From positions 1 through 46,108 of the forward strand of contig JAFGQR010000147.1 of the NCBI GenBank assembly GCA_016935555.1: a stretch of DNA of 46,108 nt. Reading direction: 5' to 3'. This document shows positions 35,019 through 42,941 of this stretch, piece after piece. The notes under the pieces are model-generated. The model searched no databases. It saw only the letters and a list, made by a program, of their open reading frames with translations, and was not told the origin of the DNA. Position numbers and translations under genes: made by a program. The first letter of the stretch is position 1, and every line of letters starts with the position of its first letter. Source of the DNA: Verrucomicrobiota bacterium. GTDB lineage: Bacteria; Verrucomicrobiota; Verrucomicrobiia; Limisphaerales; JAFGQR01.

Positions 35019-35860
35019 GCGAGTGTTTGTTTGAGGAACTTCAATCCCTTGACGGCGATGTCGCGCTGGCTGGGTTCGATTTTCCGCCAGATGGCGGCGG
35101 CCTTGGCGATGATTTCGACGTCCTTGGTGAAAGACTCGATGACCACGTCGCCCTGGTAACCGATGGCGTGGAGCGCCTTGGCGATGCCGTCCCAATCAAT
35201 GTGGTCGTTGCCCGGGGTGCCGCGGTCGCTGCCGCACGCGTGGAAATGGCCGAGGTGCTTGCCGGCGCGGCGGATGGCGTCGCCCTGGGATTTTTCCTCG
35301 ATGTTCATGTGGAAGGTGTCGAGGTGCACCTTGAGGGCGGGGCTGCCGACGGCCTTGAGCATTTGGAGGGCCTGCTCGCAGGTGTTGATGAAATCGGTTT
35401 CGAAGCGGTTGAGCGGTTCGATGCAGATCTGTTTGCCCCGCGCCTCGGCGTAACGGCAGAGCACGCTCAGGTTCCTCACCACCGTGGCCCATTGACGCTT
35501 GGAGTCGGCCGGCTCCACCGCCGCGGCGCGGCCGACCGCCGAATATACCGGCCCGATGAACGATGGACAGTCCAGCACCACCATGTGGTCCAGGCACGCC
35601 TTCACGTAATCCATCGAGTTCTTCTGCGCCCGGGCGTTCCCGCGCAGGTCGCGATCCAGCCCGAAACAGCCGCACGCCGAACCGCACGCCAACCCGGCCT
35701 TGTCGAGCGCCTTTTTCACCAGGACGGGGTCGAACGCCTTGGGATCGTCGATGGCAATCTCGACCGTGTCGAAGCCCCATTGTTTGAACGTCTTGAACCA
35801 GCGTGTGCTCGCGTTGGTGAACGGGAACGTGAACAGAAATGTGTTGATGCCGAATCTCAT
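35015..35860 (-). CDS. TIM-barrel sugar isomerase/epimerase
   Basis: 281 residues, no signal peptide, so cytoplasmic. It belongs to the xylose-isomerase-like or AP-endonuclease-2 TIM-barrel family, nearest in style to D-tagatose/D-psicose 3-epimerases. The four expected metal ligands are visible: E148 (CIEPLNRFETD), D181 (VHLDTFHMN), H207 (HFHACGSDRG) and E242 (VIESF). Family members epimerise or isomerise ketoses or keto-sugars with a divalent metal. The gene is first in a two-gene operon with the DUF1080-ThuA fusion and has a promoter and palindromic operator immediately upstream. Exact substrate unknown. The ATG at 35860 has only a weak ribosome site (GGAT). Confidence 0.9.
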   Translation of the reverse strand: MRFGINTFLFTFPFTNASTRWFKTFKQWGFDTVEIAIDDPKAFDPVLVKKALDKAGLACGSACGCFGLDRDLRGNARAQKNSMDYVKACLDHMVVLDCPSFIGPVYSAVGRAAAVEPADSKRQWATVVRNLSVLCRYAEARGKQICIEPLNRFETDFINTCEQALQMLKAVGSPALKVHLDTFHMNIEEKSQGDAIRRAGKHLGHFHACGSDRGTPGNDHIDWDGIAKALHAIGYQGDVVIESFTKDVEIIAKAAAIWRKIEPSQRDIAVKGLKFLKQTLA

Positions 35861-35864
35861 AATC

Positions 35865-35881
35865 CGTGAAACAGTTTCGCG
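35865..35881. promoter_or_regulatory. LacI-family-like operator palindrome
   Basis: A 17-base inverted repeat, CGTGAAACAGTTTCGCG, has one T/G mismatch in the arms and a central A. The core GAAAC-A-GTTTC resembles the TGAAACCGGTTTCA operators of LacI/GalR regulators. It lies just downstream of the -10 of the candidate promoter and ends four bases before the isomerase start codon. A bound repressor would block both transcription start and the ribosome site. No lacI-type gene is in this window. Confidence 0.5.
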
Positions 35882-35882
35882 C

Positions 35883-35910
35883 AGATTAAACCAAGCCCCG
35901 GACGTGTCAA
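35883..35910 (-). promoter_or_regulatory. Candidate promoter of the isomerase/DUF1080-ThuA operon
   Basis: On the minus strand a perfect -35 TTGACA (35905-35910) is followed after 16 bases by TAATCT (35883-35888), a weak -10; TTTAAT overlaps it at a shorter spacing. The predicted start point falls within the palindrome at 35865-35881. The 62-base gap to the D,D-carboxypeptidase gene is otherwise empty. Confidence 0.5.
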
Positions 35911-35922
35911 ATGCTTTCAGCC

Positions 35923-37767
35923 TCAGCGACCGTTGTCAAAGCGCGCCAGCAAACACACCAGATGATCCACCTCCGCCGCTGCAGGCGGAAACCCCGCAGG
36001 CGGCTGGTAGTGGTTCAGCATGATCGCAAACGCCAGCGGCCGCTCCGGATCCGCCATCACATACCCGGCCAGCGCGCTCACATGATGCAACGAACCGGAC
36101 TTGGCCCGCACGCGGCCCGCGGCGGCGGTCCCCGCGAACCGGCGCCGCAACGCGCGATCCACTCCCGCCAGCGGCAGCGACTGCAGGAAATGCGACGCCT
36201 CGCGATGCCGGCTCATGAATCGAAGCAGGGTCACCGTGGCGTGGGCAGTCACGGCTGACCCGTGCGACAAGCCCGCCCCTTCCTCCAGCAGCATCTGCCC
36301 CGGCGGCACCCCCGCCCGGCCCGCAAATTCGCGCAACGCCGCCAACCCGGCTTCCTCAGTCGTCCATGCCCGGCCGCCGCCGCCCGCGTCAACGCCCGCG
36401 CCGGCGCCGTCCGCGGCGAACTCCACGCCTGCCTGCAGCAACAGCAGCTGCGCGTAAAGGTTCTGCGACGCCTTCATCATCCGCTCAACCAGCTCCGCCA
36501 TCGGCCGCGACTCGGCCCAGCCCAACTCCACCCGCGGCGCCGCAACGCCCCCCAGCGACGGCGCCTCCGGCTCGTCCACGACCCGTTGCGCTCCCATGAC
36601 ACGGATCCCGCGCGCGGCGAGAGCCTCCGCGAGGCGCGCCAGGAACCACCGGGCCGGGCGGGGAACGGAGACGCTCTCGAGGCAGTTGGAATCCCCGAGT
36701 GGCAATTGCCCGGTGAGTTCGACGACAGAACCGCCCGGCGGGCGTCGGATCCGGATCCAACGGTTGCTTTGGGTCCCGGCGTCCGCGGTCGTGATGCGGT
36801 TGACGCACTGCAAACAGGCTGCCGACGGGCTGATCTCCAGCCGGCAGGGCTCCCCCGGCCGGTTGCCCGGGGAAAGACACAGCTCCACAGTGTTGTCGTC
36901 CACGCTCAACGCCGAGACTTCCGCCCCGAAATCATACTGCAGGTCGTCCCACGCCCAGCCGGTGCCGAACGGCAGCCCGCGAAAATACGACTCGTCCCCG
37001 ACCAAGCCGCCTTCGACCCGGCGAATGCCTGTGGCCGCGATGGCGTCGACCAGCGGGTCCAGTGAGCGCGCGGAGTTGCCGCCGTGGAATCGCGCGGCTA
37101 ACGACGGATCGCCCCGGCCGAAGACGATCAGGTCGCCGTCCAAGACGCCGCGGGCACCAGGGCGGCACCGCGCGAAAATCGACGTCCGCAGACGATGGTC
37201 CGGTCCGAACCGGTCCAGGGCCAGCGCGCCGGTATACACCTTCGCATTCGACGCCGGCTTCAACAGCTTGCCGGCCTGATGCTCAAACAGCGTCGCGCCG
37301 GTCGCCAGCGAAACCACTTTCACCCCCCAGCTCGCCGCCGCAAACCGCGGCGCCGCCACATGAGCCGCCATGAGCGACCGAAGCTCGCCCAGACTGCGGA
37401 TCGCCGGGCCTGCGCCGTCCGCCGCCTGCGGCGCATCGGGCACGCCGCGCCCGGGGGCGGCCCCGGGGACCGGCGTCGGCGCCGGGGCGGTCGCGGCGGT
37501 GCCCGCAGACCGCCGTCCGCGAGTGTTGTCCACCTCGGGCCGGCTTTCCCCGGGCAGGCTCAGCGCCATCAGGACGACACACACCGCCAGGGCGCATCGC
37601 CGGCACCAGGACAGCCGCCTCCAAGCCGTGGCCCGGGCGGGCGACCTGTTCCCGGCGCCGCGGCGGCCACAGCACGAGGGAGCGCTCTTGGCGGGAGCGC
37701 CGAGGCCGGCACGCCCCCACTGCGTTGTCCGCGTTCCGCGTGGTTCATGTCGCAACCGCACTGTCAT
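35923..37767 (-). CDS. dacB: D-alanyl-D-alanine carboxypeptidase/endopeptidase (PBP4, S13)
   Basis: 614 residues from the ATG at 37767. The penicillin-binding triad of family S13 is present: S173-N-A-K (PASNAKVYTGAL), S434-Q-N (KASQNLYAQLLL) and K556-S-G (KSGSLHHVSALAGYV). It should trim or cleave peptidoglycan cross-links in the periplasm. A hydrophobic segment (CALAVCVVLMALSLPG) is preceded by about 52 basic, Arg-rich residues, unusually long for a signal peptide, so the true start could be later, but no closer ATG, GTG or TTG is in frame. The open frame continues upstream to 38106 through repeat-bearing DNA and is unlikely to be coding there. An Ala/Pro-rich linker follows the anchor. Confidence 0.9.
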   Translation of the reverse strand: MTVRLRHEPRGTRTTQWGRAGLGAPAKSAPSCCGRRGAGNRSPARATAWRRLSWCRRCALAVCVVLMALSLPGESRPEVDNTRGRRSAGTAATAPAPTPVPGAAPGRGVPDAPQAADGAGPAIRSLGELRSLMAAHVAAPRFAAASWGVKVVSLATGATLFEHQAGKLLKPASNAKVYTGALALDRFGPDHRLRTSIFARCRPGARGVLDGDLIVFGRGDPSLAARFHGGNSARSLDPLVDAIAATGIRRVEGGLVGDESYFRGLPFGTGWAWDDLQYDFGAEVSALSVDDNTVELCLSPGNRPGEPCRLEISPSAACLQCVNRITTADAGTQSNRWIRIRRPPGGSVVELTGQLPLGDSNCLESVSVPRPARWFLARLAEALAARGIRVMGAQRVVDEPEAPSLGGVAAPRVELGWAESRPMAELVERMMKASQNLYAQLLLLQAGVEFAADGAGAGVDAGGGGRAWTTEEAGLAALREFAGRAGVPPGQMLLEEGAGLSHGSAVTAHATVTLLRFMSRHREASHFLQSLPLAGVDRALRRRFAGTAAAGRVRAKSGSLHHVSALAGYVMADPERPLAFAIMLNHYQPPAGFPPAAAEVDHLVCLLARFDNGR

Positions 37768-38117
37768 GATCTCGCCAAAGTCTGGGTGCGAGAACTCCAT
37801 CCCGCAAGCCCGCATAATGCTGCGCGGGCACAAGTTGCCTGTGGCCTTGAACGTGCCAGCTCGTTGTAACGCGCGGGCAGGGCCATGGACAAAGTCCGGC
37901 CCGGTGACTACGGCGCAGGTTCTTACTCTTACTCTTGCTCTTGCTCGCCACAACCGCGTCGACGAAGAGCAGGAGTAAAAGTAAGGTGCGACAGCACGAT
38001 GAACCGCACCGGCAATAGGGCGTCGATATTCAGACCCGCCAACTTTGTCCACCTCCCTGGAGCGCGCGGGGGGAGGGGCTTGCTTTTCCATGGACAACGG
38101 GGTCAACTGACGGCGTC
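37768..38117. other. 350-base divergent intergenic region with hairpin element
   Basis: It separates the D,D-carboxypeptidase (minus) from a methyltransferase (plus). The 26-base-arm hairpin at 37922-37985 is the only clear structure. No gene or convincing promoter was found. Confidence 0.55.
37922..37985. repeat. Hairpin built from CTTACT/CTTGCT hexamer repeats
   Basis: The left arm (37922-37947) is a run of near-hexamer repeats, CTTACT, CTTACT, CTTGCT, CTTGCT. The right arm (37960-37985) is its reverse complement at 22 of 26 positions. The loop is 12 bases (37948-37959). Such an arm of degenerate short repeats facing its own complement looks like a REP-type intergenic element rather than a terminator, since both flanking genes point away from it. 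Confidence 0.7.
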
Positions 38118-39068
38118 ATGGGACGGCTGATGACAACGAACGCCACTCCTCATGGCGGCGCCGCCCGGGCCTGTCCGGTCTGCGATGCGAGGTCGGCCGG
38201 GGATTGGCTGACCAAGGGCGACATGCGGCTGGTGCGTTGCGGGGCGTGCGGGATGGTGTATGCGGCCGTGGTGGCGCCGGAGCTGGCGTCCGGGAACCAT
38301 TATGCCCTGCGCGCCGCGGCCCACGCGCTGTCACCGGACAAGCTGGAGGCGGATTATGCGCCGGTGCGATACGAGCGCGAGCTGCGATTGTTCCGGCGGC
38401 ATTGCCGGTCGGGGGCGGTCTTGGACGTGGGGTGTTCGACGGGGGGATTTCTTCACCAGCTTGAGCAGCGCTGGCCTGGAGCCTACCAGCCGACAGGAAC
38501 GGATGTGTCCGGCCCGGCGCTGGACGTCGCGCAGGCGCGCGGCGTGCCGGTGGTGCGCGGGCCGTTTCTGGAGGCGGATTTGGGCGGGCCGGGGTGGGAT
38601 GCGGTGACCTTTTGGGCGGTGATGGAACATCTGGCGGAGCCGAAGCGGTATCTGCGGCGGGCGGCGGCCTTGCTGCGTCCGGGCGGCTGGTGTTTTGTGC
38701 TGGTGCCGAATGTGCAATCGCTGGCGATGGTGCTGCTGGGGGCGGGCTACCGGTATGTGATGGAGGAGCATGTGAACTATTTCGGGCCCCGGACGCTCCG
38801 GCGGTTTGCCGCGCAGGAACCGGCATTCCAGTGCGTGGCGCTGCAGTCGACCCATTTCAACCCGGTGGTGATCTGGCAGGACCGCCGCCGCGGCACCGGG
38901 CCGGTGCCGGAAGCCGAGCGGGCGCGGCTGCTGCGGCGCACGACGGCCTGGAAGCAGGCGCGCTGGCTGGCGCCGGCCCGGTGGGTCTACGCGGCGGTGG
39001 AACGGATGCTGGGACGGGCGGGGCTGGCCGACAACCTGGCGATCGTCCTGCGGAAGCGACTCAGATGA
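38118..39068 (+). CDS. SAM-dependent methyltransferase with N-terminal zinc ribbon
   Basis: 316 residues. C19/C22 and C41/C44 (ACPVC, RCGACG) form a zinc knuckle. A class I methyltransferase Rossmann domain follows, with the SAM-binding loop VLDVGCSTGGFL (100-111), a later acidic TGTDVS strand, and DAVTFWAVMEHLAEP with LLRPGGWCFVLVPN. This architecture is common in methyltransferases acting on surface glycans, lipids or quinone-like substrates; the acceptor is unknown. A second ATG at 38130, preceded by GGGACGG, may be the true start. Its stop overlaps the end of the convergent TPR gene by eight bases (39061-39068). Confidence 0.85.
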   Translation: MGRLMTTNATPHGGAARACPVCDARSAGDWLTKGDMRLVRCGACGMVYAAVVAPELASGNHYALRAAAHALSPDKLEADYAPVRYERELRLFRRHCRSGAVLDVGCSTGGFLHQLEQRWPGAYQPTGTDVSGPALDVAQARGVPVVRGPFLEADLGGPGWDAVTFWAVMEHLAEPKRYLRRAAALLRPGGWCFVLVPNVQSLAMVLLGAGYRYVMEEHVNYFGPRTLRRFAAQEPAFQCVALQSTHFNPVVIWQDRRRGTGPVPEAERARLLRRTTAWKQARWLAPARWVYAAVERMLGRAGLADNLAIVLRKRLR

Positions 39069-39750
39069 GGTCGTCGCCCCGGGCCGGGGATGCGGGGATC
39101 GGGGGGACGTGCAGGAGTTCCTCGCATTGGCGCAGCGAGGCCCGCGTGGCCTCGTCGTGGGGTAGAATGTGAAGGGCGGCGCGCAGGCTCCGGCAGGCGC
39201 CGGCAAGGTCGCCGTTCTGGAGCTGGCACAAGCCGATCCCCTGCCAGGCTCCGTAGTGCAGCGGATTGAGCGCCAGCGCGCGCTCGCAATCGGCCTGCGA
39301 TTGCTCGTAATGGCCAAGCCGCCAGTGCACCGACGCCCGCCGGCTCCAGCCTTCGGCGAACGCGGGGAAGCGTGCGGTCAAGTCGTTGAGGATGGCCAGC
39401 GCCCGCCGGGGCTGCCCGGCGTTGGCGGCGGCGAAGGCGGTTTCCAGCAGGCGATACGCGCGGGCGCCGGCGGCGTTGAACCACAGGAACTCGAGGCCGC
39501 GCTGGGCCAGGTCGCGGGCGCGTGGCTCTTCGGCCTGCAGAGCCCGCACCAGCTGCGCCTCGGCGCCGACCTGGGCCAGGCCGCTGGCGGCCCGAAGCTG
39601 CTCGTCCTCCGTCCCGGCGAGCAGTTGTCGATACAGCCGCTCCGCATACCACGGGCTGTGCCGCACGCCCTGCAGGATCAGAAGGCTGACGCAAAAGAGC
39701 GTGATCCCCACATACAGCCGTCCCAGGACTCGACGCGTGACGATGTTCAC
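39061..39750 (-). CDS. Membrane-anchored TPR protein
   Basis: 229 residues. One N-terminal transmembrane helix (VGITLFCVSLLILQG) follows a basic start. A HEAT-like stretch (AASGLAQVGAEAQLVRALQA) comes next, then three tetratricopeptide repeats (WSRRASVHWRLGHYEQSQAD, AWQGIGLCQLQNGDLAGACR). A scaffold role at the membrane is inferred. Its 3' end overlaps that of the methyltransferase tail-to-tail. No family name is assigned. Confidence 0.75.
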   Translation of the reverse strand: MNIVTRRVLGRLYVGITLFCVSLLILQGVRHSPWYAERLYRQLLAGTEDEQLRAASGLAQVGAEAQLVRALQAEEPRARDLAQRGLEFLWFNAAGARAYRLLETAFAAANAGQPRRALAILNDLTARFPAFAEGWSRRASVHWRLGHYEQSQADCERALALNPLHYGAWQGIGLCQLQNGDLAGACRSLRAALHILPHDEATRASLRQCEELLHVPPIPASPARGDDLI

Positions 39751-39865
39751 CCGGCACGGTAACCGCGCCGTGCGAGCGGGCCAATCCGTAGCCGCCCGGT
39801 TGTCCGCCTAGGGGATTCCACGTGGGCACACGGCCGCGGAAGCCGGGGCCGGGCCGGCGGGGCCG

Positions 39866-40570
39866 TCACACGCCGAGGCGGGAACGTGCGGCCGAGGTGC
39901 GGGGGCGCTGGATGGCGGAGAAGGTGAGGTTGCCGAGGCGTCGGTACCAGCGTTTCACGCGGCGGTGATCCGCGGGAAGTTTGTAGTGCCCGGAATAAAG
40001 GAAACCGGCCAGCACGCCCCACAAATCGAAGTCGACAAACCGCGGCTGCTGGTCGAGCAGAAAGGGCCGATCCCGGAGCATCTGTTCGAACGGGATCAGC
40101 TTCTCCGCCAGTTCGGCGGCGAGGGCATTCTGCTGCTGGAGCCACTGCCTGAGGCAGCCGCGGCCGAACTTGCGTTCCTTGAACTGGAGGTAGCCAAGGC
40201 GCTCCACCGGGGGCACCACCTCGAGATAATAGGCGTCGTTGAGCTTGGCGGCCACCGGTTCGATCTCGCTCTCGATGTGGCGCCACACGATTTTCTGCAG
40301 GCCGTCGAACGGCGCGGGGAACAGGCCCAGTTGCAGCTGGGATTCGAGGTATTTGGCGATCACCTGCGAGTGCTCGTCGGTCTCGAAGATGACCGAGCGC
40401 CCGTGACGGAGGACGGGCACCTGGTAATAGCGCTGCCGGGTCCGACGCCACACCAGCGAACGGTCCGAGGGCGGGATGTCCACAAGCCGGTGCGGCGCGC
40501 CGCTGAAATCGAGGATGCGGCGCTGGACGAGACAGAACGTGCACCAGGGGATTTGGATGAGTTCGAGCAT
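39866..40570 (-). CDS. Glutathione S-transferase-family protein with CxxC motif
   Basis: 234 residues. The N-terminal 80 residues are a thioredoxin/glutaredoxin-type GST domain with a CxxC pair (C10-T-F-C13 in IPWCTFC), cis-Pro in YYQVPVL and an ETDEHS segment typical of the glutathione-binding edge. The C-terminus is the all-helical GST domain (FLLDQQPRFVDFDLWGVLAGF). The CxxC in place of Ser or Tyr suggests a redox (glutaredoxin-like or omega/xi-like) activity rather than conjugation. It lies 24 bases downstream of the small orphan gene at 40595-40975, probably in one transcript. The ATG at 40570 lacks a strong Shine-Dalgarno. Confidence 0.85.
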   Translation of the reverse strand: MLELIQIPWCTFCLVQRRILDFSGAPHRLVDIPPSDRSLVWRRTRQRYYQVPVLRHGRSVIFETDEHSQVIAKYLESQLQLGLFPAPFDGLQKIVWRHIESEIEPVAAKLNDAYYLEVVPPVERLGYLQFKERKFGRGCLRQWLQQQNALAAELAEKLIPFEQMLRDRPFLLDQQPRFVDFDLWGVLAGFLYSGHYKLPADHRRVKRWYRRLGNLTFSAIQRPRTSAARSRLGV

Positions 40571-40594
40571 AAGGATTCGGATGCGCCGGCGCGT

Positions 40595-40975
40595 TCAGGC
40601 TCCCTGATCGTCCCGGATCCAGCGCGCATGGGGCACCTTGCGGGGACGCGGGGCCGGCAGCACGATGTCGACCGCCTCAATGGTGGCGGCAAGGCAGGTG
40701 TGGCGCTCGCGGTGGGGTTCGAACGCGGCGGCGCTTCCAAACACCGACAGGAACCGCCCGTTCGCCTCCTCGAGCGCCAGGTCCTCGATCGCATGACGCA
40801 TCGCGGTCATCGACTCCGAATCGAACCGGTACAGGACGTTTTCGGCAAGGTGCGCCGGCGCCACCGAACACCCCGCGCCGCCATCGACACCGATCTCCAG
40901 GGCCACGGCGTCCTCCGACCAGTATTGCCGCACGCTGGCCAAAAACTCGGGTGCGGAAACGTGTTGTCGGCTCAC
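40595..40975 (-). CDS. Small conserved-looking protein of unknown function
   Basis: 126 residues starting with GTG at 40975, preceded by GGAG at good spacing, which supports that start. The composition is normal for a soluble alpha/beta protein, with alternating strands (AVALEIGVDGG, GRFLSVFGSAAAF) and helices and no signal or transmembrane segment. I do not recognise a family. It is probably co-transcribed with the GST-like gene 24 bases downstream and is divergent from tyrS. Confidence 0.65.
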   Translation of the reverse strand: MSRQHVSAPEFLASVRQYWSEDAVALEIGVDGGAGCSVAPAHLAENVLYRFDSESMTAMRHAIEDLALEEANGRFLSVFGSAAAFEPHRERHTCLAATIEAVDIVLPAPRPRKVPHARWIRDDQGA

Positions 40976-41099
40976 AATGCTCCGAATCTAAAGCCACTCC
41001 CCAACCCTGACAAGCGGAGTTTTTCCCCCCCCGCGCGCGCCCGCCGCTTCCGGGCTTTGGGGTTCCCTTGGCCCAGCCTTTCCAGTAGCGTCTGGGCCG

Positions 41100-42380
41100 A
41101 TGACGATTTACGACGAGTTGCAATGGCGCGGGCTGGTGGCCGACTGCACGGACGTGCCGGGACTGACGACACGGTTGGCGGCGGGACCGATCACGCTGTA
41201 TTGCGGGTTCGATCCCACCGCGGACAGCCTGCACGTGGGGAACCTGGTGCCGCTGCTGGTCCTGCGCCGCTTCCAAACCCACGGCCATCATCCCATCGCC
41301 TTGGCCGGCGGCGCCACCGGCTCCATCGGCGACCCCAGCGGCAGAACCGCCGAACGCCAGCTCCTCACAAGAGAGATCCTCAGCCGCAACATCGCCTCCG
41401 TCAAAACCCAGCTGCGCCGCCTGCTCGATTTCGACACCGCCGCCAACCCGGCCCGCCTGCTGGACAACGCCGACTGGACCGCGCCGGTCAGCTATCTCGA
41501 ATTCCTCCGCGACATCGGCAAGCACTTCTCCGTCAACCAAATGGTCGCCAAGGAAAGCGTGCGCGCCCGCATGGAAGACCGCGAGGTCGGCATCAGCTAC
41601 ACCGAGTTCAGTTACATGCTGCTCCAGGCCTTCGACTTCTATCACCTCCGCAAAGAACACCAGTGCGAACTCCAAATCGGCGGCAGCGACCAGTGGGGCA
41701 ACATCACCGCCGGCATCGACCTCTGCCGCAAAAAACTCGGCGCCGGCGCCTTCGGCCTCACCCTCCCCCTCATCACCAACGCCGACGGCAGCAAGTTCGG
41801 CAAAACCGTCGCCGGCGCCACCTGGCTCGATCCCGCCAAAACCAGCGTCTACCGCTTCTACCAGTTCTGGATCCGCACCGACGACCGCGATGTGATCCGC
41901 TACCTCAAATACTTCACCTTCCTCTCCCGCGACGAGATCGCCGCGCTCGAACAGCAGCACGCCGCCAACCCGGGCGCGCGCGACGCCCACAAAGCCCTCG
42001 CTCGCGCCGTCACCGACCTCGTCCACGGCCCCGCCGCCACCGCCGAGGCCCTCCGCGCCAGCAACCTGCTCTTCGGCGGCCCGCTCGAAGGCATCCCCGA
42101 ATCCACCTTCAAGGACATCGTCGACGAAATCCCCACCCGCGAACTGGCCCGCGCCCGCCTCGACGGCACCGGCCTGCCGCTCGTCGAGGCGGTCGTCCTC
42201 GCCGAGTTGTGCCCCGGCAAGAGCCAGGCCCGCAAAGATGTCGAAGGAGGCGGCATCTACGTGAACAACGCGCGCGTCGCCGACCCCAAACGCCTCATGG
42301 CCGCCTCCGACCTGCTCTTCGGCCGCTACCTGCTCCTCCGCAAAGGCAAACGCACTTACGCCATCCTCAAGGTCGATTGA
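41100..42380 (+). CDS. tyrS: Tyrosyl-tRNA synthetase (TyrS)
   Basis: 426 residues, the standard bacterial length. Class I signatures: the HIGH motif as HVGN (45-48) after CGFDPTADSL, ATGSIGDPSG, QIGGSDQWGN (tyrosine and ATP site), and the KMSKS loop as KFGKT (232-236). The C-terminal S4-like RNA-binding domain (about 360-425) includes GKSQARKDVEGGGIYVNN and the family-typical LLLRKGKRTYAILK end. It charges tRNA-Tyr with tyrosine. It stands alone, divergent from the orphan gene at 40595 and followed by tRNA-Glu 140 bases downstream. No T-box-like leader was noticed in the 124-base upstream gap. Confidence 0.97.
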   Translation: MTIYDELQWRGLVADCTDVPGLTTRLAAGPITLYCGFDPTADSLHVGNLVPLLVLRRFQTHGHHPIALAGGATGSIGDPSGRTAERQLLTREILSRNIASVKTQLRRLLDFDTAANPARLLDNADWTAPVSYLEFLRDIGKHFSVNQMVAKESVRARMEDREVGISYTEFSYMLLQAFDFYHLRKEHQCELQIGGSDQWGNITAGIDLCRKKLGAGAFGLTLPLITNADGSKFGKTVAGATWLDPAKTSVYRFYQFWIRTDDRDVIRYLKYFTFLSRDEIAALEQQHAANPGARDAHKALARAVTDLVHGPAATAEALRASNLLFGGPLEGIPESTFKDIVDEIPTRELARARLDGTGLPLVEAVVLAELCPGKSQARKDVEGGGIYVNNARVADPKRLMAASDLLFGRYLLLRKGKRTYAILKVD

Positions 42381-42479
42381 CCAGGCCGGACGCCGCCCGC
42401 CGCGCAGGTCCGCCGGCGGGGTGCCCCGGCGGTTCCAACCTGGACTGTTCTTGTTCTGTTTGCGGCCGCGACAATTTGC

Positions 42480-42507
42480 GTGACAAGCGCGGTGTCTTCC
42501 GTAGAAT
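42480..42507 (+). promoter_or_regulatory. Promoter of tRNA-Glu
   Basis: GTGACA (42480-42485) and TAGAAT (42502-42507) are 16 bases apart, each matching consensus in five of six positions. The mature tRNA begins 13 bases after the -10. This is the best promoter in the window and implies that the tRNA is transcribed on its own rather than from tyrS. Confidence 0.7.
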
Positions 42508-42520
42508 GCGAGCGTCTGAC

Positions 42521-42595
42521 GACCCTATGGTCTAGCGGTTAGGACACCACCCTTTCACGGTGGTAGCACGGGTTCGATTCCCGTTAGGGTCGCCA
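42521..42595 (+). tRNA. tRNA-Glu (anticodon TTC)
   Basis: A 75-base cloverleaf with encoded CCA. The acceptor stem GACCCTA (42521-42527) pairs with TAGGGTC (42585-42591), the discriminator is G, and CCA is at 42593-42595. The anticodon stem CCACC/GGTGG encloses loop CTTTCAC, giving anticodon TTC for Glu. The T-arm GGGTTCGATTCCC is canonical. Confidence 0.97.
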
Positions 42596-42626
42596 ATATT
42601 CCCAAGCATCTTCTGTCGCCCGGCAT

Positions 42627-42941
42627 TCACTGCCCCCGGATCGCCCGGTAGAACAGCGTCCGGTTCGTGGGCGTCAGGCTGATGGTCTGACACAGGTTAT
42701 TGGCGGGTATCTCTGCGTCGAACGCGTGCTGCCAGGATTTGGTGTCGCCCTCCAGGACGGGCTTGCAGTCGATCCGGTTCGTGATGCCGTATGGAGCATA
42801 CACGATCAACTGAGGCGCGCCACTCACCGTGTGCTTGTGCTCAACTGTCGCCTGGAGAAGGTATTGATTCCCAAGAAGAAGCGAATTTCGATATCGATAC
42901 AGAGATGCCCTGCAAACGCTTTTGAGCCTCGTTTCTTGGCC
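42627..42941 (-). pseudogene. C-terminal remnant of a secreted protein gene
   Basis: The minus-strand frame is open from just after a TAG at 42942-42944 to a TGA at 42627, giving about 104 residues with no proper ATG start; a GTG at 42827 lies midway. The reading contains LLLGNQYLLQATVEHKH, QLIVYAPYGITNRI and a final TLFYRAIRGQ. That end resembles the W...(F/Y)YR tails that close the two large secreted proteins of this window. It looks like the 3' end of a longer exported-protein gene whose 5' part has been lost. Confidence 0.5.

Noticed and set aside
42381..42440. GC-rich hairpin after tyrS as a terminator
   Set aside because: Only a five-base CGGGG/CCCCG stem is perfect and no U-run follows.
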